From assembly GCA_025618425.1 (NCBI GenBank), contig CM046850.1, positions 8,535,749 through 8,599,748 on the forward strand: a stretch of 64,000 nucleotides of DNA. The letters are read 5' to 3'. Shown here piece by piece: positions 59,865-64,000 of the stretch. Made by a program: the position numbers and the translations under genes. The DNA is from Heliocidaris tuberculata (Eukaryota > Echinodermata > Echinoidea > Camarodonta > Echinometridae). Position 1 is the first letter of the stretch, and every line of letters begins with the position of its first letter. Under the pieces are notes generated by a model. That model searched no databases and was not told where the DNA came from. It worked only from the letters and a program-made list of their open reading frames with translations.

Positions 59865-61875
59865 AACTTGACTTTAACTCCTTCCATGTCATGGCAGCAA
59901 AGTGAGCTCAACAATATAGGTGAGATGTTCTACTTGTATAATTTTGGCCCCATAGTTGCTACTTCTTTGTACCTGGAACAAAAACAGGTATATACAAAAG
60001 TTGTAAAGGTTGTTCCCTTAGAATCACTGGCATAGCCAGACTTCGTGAATAGGGTGGGTACAGACTGCATGGGGGTGACATACAATATCATAGTCACATA
60101 GTTACACATTCATGTACTGCTGTCGGTGACCTTTTTTTTTTAATGGATAAACCGGGGAGGCCATGGAACTATTTGTAAACCTAGCTACCAGCACTGAAAG
60201 GGCTAATAATGAATGTTTTTTAATAGAAAACGATGACTTAATATTCTAGGTCACCATTCCGAGGCATCATATTGATTATTCCCTTAGTCATGCTTTCCCT
60301 TTAGTTTGGGATTTCCAAAGTTTATTGGAGGAAAAAGCAGGGAATAATTTTGTTGAGCTCATCAATACCGTTACATCACCATAAGCTGGAGGAGCGGTAG
60401 TTACTGTGTTTTGGTTCCACGAATGTTTCCTGTCACACGAGGAAGTAGAAAGAGAAAGGAAACGATGGCGGTTAACGCGTTCGTGATGAGCAGGGAAGTC
60501 ATGTGGAAGTAGAGGAAGAGCGATGACGATGGGAGTGGATTGAATAATTAAGTAAATGGTTTCTTCTATACGAGTGACATTTAGATCCTGGGCAGATCTA
60601 GGATTCTGTCAAAAAAAGGGAGGAAACAATTTCAAAAGGTTTCTGACAAGTGAAAACAAAAATTAAGGTTATCGTATTCTTGGGCAATGTCAAGCAAAAA
60701 AAGGTTTCTTGTGGGACTTTAAATAATTTCCAAATATTATCAGTTGTTTAAAATATTCATTGTTTGGACTAATAGAGGAATGGGTATTTGAAAATTATTA
60801 GAGTGGCTCTAAGAATACAAACTTTTTATGTAGTATGGGTTCAAGCAAAACAGAACGAATAAAAACTATATCCTGTCATTAACACAATGGGAATATTCCA
60901 AACTATAAGCATGCATGCCCTAAACTGAAAAGAATAGTCATAATAAGGTCAATTCTGTGAATTGAGAGAAGAAGGTGTGTCATACATTTTGCTTTACCAC
61001 AATTTCCTTCCATTTTATGTCTTATGATATCCTGTATCACATCTGGTAATGAGTTGTCAAAATGCTGGGCAGAGTATTTTTGTTTGTGTATTTTGTTTTC
61101 CTTTAACTTGTTTTTCTTTTCTGGTTAAGTGCTAGGATGGGGATAATAATAACAAATAGTAAATGATAACAATTACAAATACTAATAACTCACAGAAGGG
61201 ACTTTACCTATTTGCAGAATGGGCCAGTCTCCCAGGAAAATCGTGGAACAAGCTTTTGTTATAAAGACCGGCTTCTTTCACTTTGAATACAGATTTGTTT
61301 TTGAGCTACCAAGCGAAACACACCTACCTTTACTGAAGCTGTGTTAGTTTTTGAAGATACGTGTACTTTACCTCAAGTTGTATTTTATTTACAAAAAGTG
61401 AATGTCTCTTGGGATTATATTTGATTGAATAGGTACAGGAACTACTAATTTTTCTGTAAGTGTCATATACAGTGGCTTGGTTTCCTTTCATGGCATGTTG
61501 TATTGTTAATTAAATATTCATTTTTCTTTTTTATCTCATTCTTTTATCTCTCCTCTATTTTTTTTCATTTTTTTTTTTTTTTTTTGCCTTTTTTCTTTTT
61601 TTTCTTTTTTCTTTTTGCCTTTTTTTTTTTCTCTTTTTTTTTCTTTTCCTTTGTGTCAGAATATACTTTGTTTTCATGTTTTTAGTTTTGATTTTGTTCT
61701 TTTTTATTCATAAATCTGATACAGACCATTGTTCAACTGTCATGAAGTTGTTATTGAATATTAATGGCTTTATGTTTAAAAGTTCATCAACTTGAAATAT
61801 TTGGTTTGTTCCACAGCAAAATGATAAGGGATTGATTTAACTGATATTTGTCTAGTGTTTTATTTTAACTTAAAT
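59865..61875. other. Gap upstream of the zinc finger exon
   Basis: Presumed intron. A GA-rich patch at 60420-60540 (CACGAGGAAGTAG, GAAACGATGGCGGTTAACGC) contains ETS-like GGAAG words. T-rich tract at 61550-61650. Confidence 0.4.
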
Positions 61876-61905
61876 TTTCTTTCTCTTCTCTTTTTTCTTG
61901 GCCAG
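61876..61905 (+). promoter_or_regulatory. 3' splice acceptor of the zinc finger exon
   Basis: A long T/C tract with no internal AG ends in GGCCAG at 61905, followed at once by the exon. The 27 bases from 61906 to the ATG are 5' UTR and contain a TAA in the reading frame. The gene therefore needs at least one upstream non-coding exon. Confidence 0.75.
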
Positions 61906-61932
61906 GTCTAATTGTTCAACATACTTATCAAC

Positions 61933-63720
61933 ATGCATCCAAAATTGAAGAACTTCATGAGAACAGAACCGATGGAGTGTGAGGTTGCAACAAGCCAAGC
62001 ACCACCCTCCGATGCTGCAGGAAGTGCAATAGAGCATGCATCAGAACCTCAAGAGATGGCAGCAACTGTGGCAGCAACACCAAGCGACCTTGGACAAGGA
62101 GCAACCCAAGCGAGACTTCCTGAAGAGTCGCCATGCCCTCTCAAGGAAGTAGAAGTCACGAAGGAGACTCAGGCAGTGGCGGTGCCAAAGCTGAGACGAA
62201 CACGGAGTCGGAACTCCAAGAAGAGCTCTGAGGATAGCCACCCTGGCGATGAGGACTGTGATACTGATGATGAGCTGCAGTGGTGCAGCAAGGGCATCGC
62301 TGTTTTCTTATCACCGGACGATGAGGATGAGACAAATGGGAGGACTGCGGATGGGGAGAGCATGGAGGTTGAACTGTCGAGGAAGTCAGAGACGAGGTGT
62401 CCAATTGAACAAGAGCAGAGTAAATCCATGATGGCTTGTTTTAAACCTAAACCAAAGAACTGCTCTGCTCCCAGCCAACTCTATCCTTTCAGTGCAGCAA
62501 CCACTCAGAGTAGCCCGACATCATTTGCATCAGGTGTGCCTTCTACGATATCCTTGTCAACAGTTAAGCCATCTCTGCCTGTTACACTAGCATCAAAATC
62601 AGTCCCTCCCCCATCAATTCCTCACACCTTTACACCAACCAATGACATAGATATGGACACAGGAGAATCAACAGCTGTGGCGTTAGACAATGAGGAAGAT
62701 CAGTTAAAGAAGTGCGGACAGTTTGTCAAGTTGGAGGAGCCAGAAAGCATAAGGGACTGCCATGTGAGTTCACAGAGTATCCCCCCAAATGGTTGCCTGG
62801 TTGGGAATGCACCTATATACGCGCATAACCCTTTTACACTCATGGGTAATTTGCCACTCATTGTCAAAACGGAGCCTGGCCTTTCCCCAACCGCCATGAC
62901 ACATTCCCGGAACAGTCCCCTCACGGGACAGTCATTTATCTCTCAGGTGACCGGTCGAAGCAATGGATTGTTTAATCTCACCAGTCCCATCGCAAGTTTA
63001 CCACCTATGGAAGCCCTTCATTGTATGCAGCTGGAGGATTTGATGAGGATGAATTTCATGCCTTTGAACGCCATCAAGCAAGACCAAAATCAGCGGGTGA
63101 TATCGCTTCATGGACACAGAGCCCACTCTTTCTTCCAGAAGCCAGAGTCCAAGACGCCCTCCGTAGGTAATGCAGCTAAAATGTTCACGTGCCAGCAGTG
63201 CGGCGCCACGTTCAAGCACCGCCATCACGTCGTCCGTCACATGCGTGCGCACACGGGAGAGAAGCCTTTCCGGTGCGAGGAGTGTGGGGCCATGTTTGCT
63301 CGGAAGTGCATCCTGACCAACCATATCCGCACGCACACGGGCGAGAAGCCGTACGTTTGCACAGAATGTGGCGACGCCTTCAGCCGCAAGCACCACCTCG
63401 TCATTCACCGCCGTACACACACCGGGGAGAAACCGTATGTGTGTTCCGTCTGCTCAACAGCCTTTGCTAGATCGCACCACCTCAACCGACACCTTAAGAC
63501 TCACATCCTCATGCAGCAGGGCCACTTAAACGGAATCCCGCTGCATCCCGATGCTGCCCTGGACCTCTCGCTTCAAGAAAAATTGCAAGATCGTGTTGGT
63601 GCTGTGGATTTAAGCGTCCAGAAAGCCTTCATCTCAAACGGCCTACCCACAACTCAGGTTATCGAAACAGTCACTGACTGCCCCCCTCATGTTGGCCAAG
63701 AAGAAGCAGTCAAATCCTAA
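61933..63720 (+). CDS. Four-finger C2H2 zinc finger protein, probable transcription regulator
   Basis: One exon encodes 595 residues, complete from ATG 61933 to TAA. An in-frame TAA at 61909-61911, four bases inside the exon, rules out an earlier start. Residues 1-80 are acidic and Ala/Ser-rich. Residues 86-97 are a basic K/R cluster (LRRTRSRNSKK), a likely nuclear signal, followed by an Asp/Glu-rich stretch. Residues 150-400 are Ser/Pro-rich with psi-K-x-E/D sumoylation-type sites at Lys266 (VKLE), Lys312 (VKTE) and Lys382 (IKQD). Four regular C2H2 fingers start at Cys420, 448, 476 and 504, joined by three TGEKP linkers. The tail has ALDLS (542-546) and AVDLS (557-561), which resemble CtBP-binding PxDLS motifs. 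The layout suggests a sequence-specific DNA-binding repressor. I do not recognise a named orthologue. Codon use is richer in GC in the finger region than in the N-terminal half. Confidence 0.93.
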   Translation: MHPKLKNFMRTEPMECEVATSQAPPSDAAGSAIEHASEPQEMAATVAATPSDLGQGATQARLPEESPCPLKEVEVTKETQAVAVPKLRRTRSRNSKKSSEDSHPGDEDCDTDDELQWCSKGIAVFLSPDDEDETNGRTADGESMEVELSRKSETRCPIEQEQSKSMMACFKPKPKNCSAPSQLYPFSAATTQSSPTSFASGVPSTISLSTVKPSLPVTLASKSVPPPSIPHTFTPTNDIDMDTGESTAVALDNEEDQLKKCGQFVKLEEPESIRDCHVSSQSIPPNGCLVGNAPIYAHNPFTLMGNLPLIVKTEPGLSPTAMTHSRNSPLTGQSFISQVTGRSNGLFNLTSPIASLPPMEALHCMQLEDLMRMNFMPLNAIKQDQNQRVISLHGHRAHSFFQKPESKTPSVGNAAKMFTCQQCGATFKHRHHVVRHMRAHTGEKPFRCEECGAMFARKCILTNHIRTHTGEKPYVCTECGDAFSRKHHLVIHRRTHTGEKPYVCSVCSTAFARSHHLNRHLKTHILMQQGHLNGIPLHPDAALDLSLQEKLQDRVGAVDLSVQKAFISNGLPTTQVIETVTDCPPHVGQEEAVKS

Positions 63721-63734
63721 AGGGATACTTTGTA

Positions 63735-63797
63735 TGAGAGCCAGAAGGATGTTAACTATGTACTCTAAGGCAGTGTTAAGGCCCTTCTGGCTCTCAA
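63735..63797. repeat. Hairpin element in the zinc finger 3' UTR
   Basis: Arms GAGAGCCAGAAGGATGTTAAC and GTGTTAAGGCCCTTCTGGCTCTC, starting 15 bases after the stop codon, so it is very probably transcribed. Confidence 0.7.
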
Positions 63798-64000
63798 CAG
63801 ACAACTTACTGTCAATTCAGAAGGTGCTTTCAGGATCATTTCATTGTCAAGCATGTATTTTCCCACTGCTTCTGTTGCTAATGTTTCTTGTTCAAAATAC
63901 AAGAGGTACATGTAGGTTTGCACAAATCATAAGTGTATGGATGTGTGATATTATGTCTCCACTGATGGTGCTTACACCCTCTCTTTATTGTGTGCTACAA

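Noticed and set aside
61912..61932. Upstream TTG start for the zinc finger protein
   Set aside because: A conventional ATG lies seven codons later, and an in-frame TAA precedes the TTG by no codons, so nothing supports non-ATG initiation.
1..64000. CRISPR arrays, bacterial operons, rRNA genes, viral genes
   Set aside because: None seen. Direct repeats here are satellites or transposons without spacer structure, and gene structure is intron-split.

Overview
The window looks like a gene-poor, AT-rich stretch of an invertebrate deuterostome nuclear genome. A sea urchin or another echinoderm is the best guess, but that is inference. The reasons are intron-split genes with GT-AG junctions, one protein clearly orthologous to vertebrate Golgin-45, dense short inverted-repeat transposons, tRNA-derived SINE pieces, and many poly-C, CT and TTC tracts. 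Nothing bacterial, viral or CRISPR-like is present.

Only two genes are supported. (1) On the minus strand, 16623 down to 11424, six coding exons join in frame into a 394-residue Golgin-45/BLZF1 protein, complete from start to stop. A probable non-coding first exon and promoter lie at about 16880-17100. (2) On the plus strand, 61933-63720 is one large coding exon of a 595-residue nuclear protein with four C2H2 zinc fingers, sumoylation-type motifs and two DLS motifs near the C-terminus. An in-frame stop just inside its splice acceptor fixes the start codon. Its upstream UTR exon must lie further left. The best candidate is a CpG-rich region ending at a strong splice donor at 45433/45434, which would make 45.4-61.9 kb a single intron of about 16.5 kb.

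The rest is mostly repeats. Region by region: 0-6.5 kb holds TTAA-flanked MITEs, long near-perfect palindromes and one Kolobok-like foldback. 6.5-11 kb is mostly plain sequence with a SINE and a MITE. 11-17 kb is BLZF1. 17.7-21.2 kb is a cluster of copies of one repeat, with a foldback inserted in one copy, followed by a 1.6-kb terminal-inverted-repeat element. 21.5 kb holds a CRE-rich candidate promoter. 25.8-30.2 kb is an array of about 285-bp units broken by three different transposon insertions with readable junctions. 31-37.4 kb carries several unrelated tandem repeats. 39-41 kb and 55.9-57.8 kb are long pyrimidine tracts. 47.7-50.3 kb is another foldback cluster. 51.78-52.69 kb is the most unusual block: an isolated CpG-dense segment full of TACGT/ACGTAT words, with a TATA box on each strand pointing into overlapping 31- and 32-codon frames.

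The two genes show no functional link: one encodes a Golgi structural protein and the other a presumed transcription regulator. Family assignments come from recognising sequence by eye; no database search was run.
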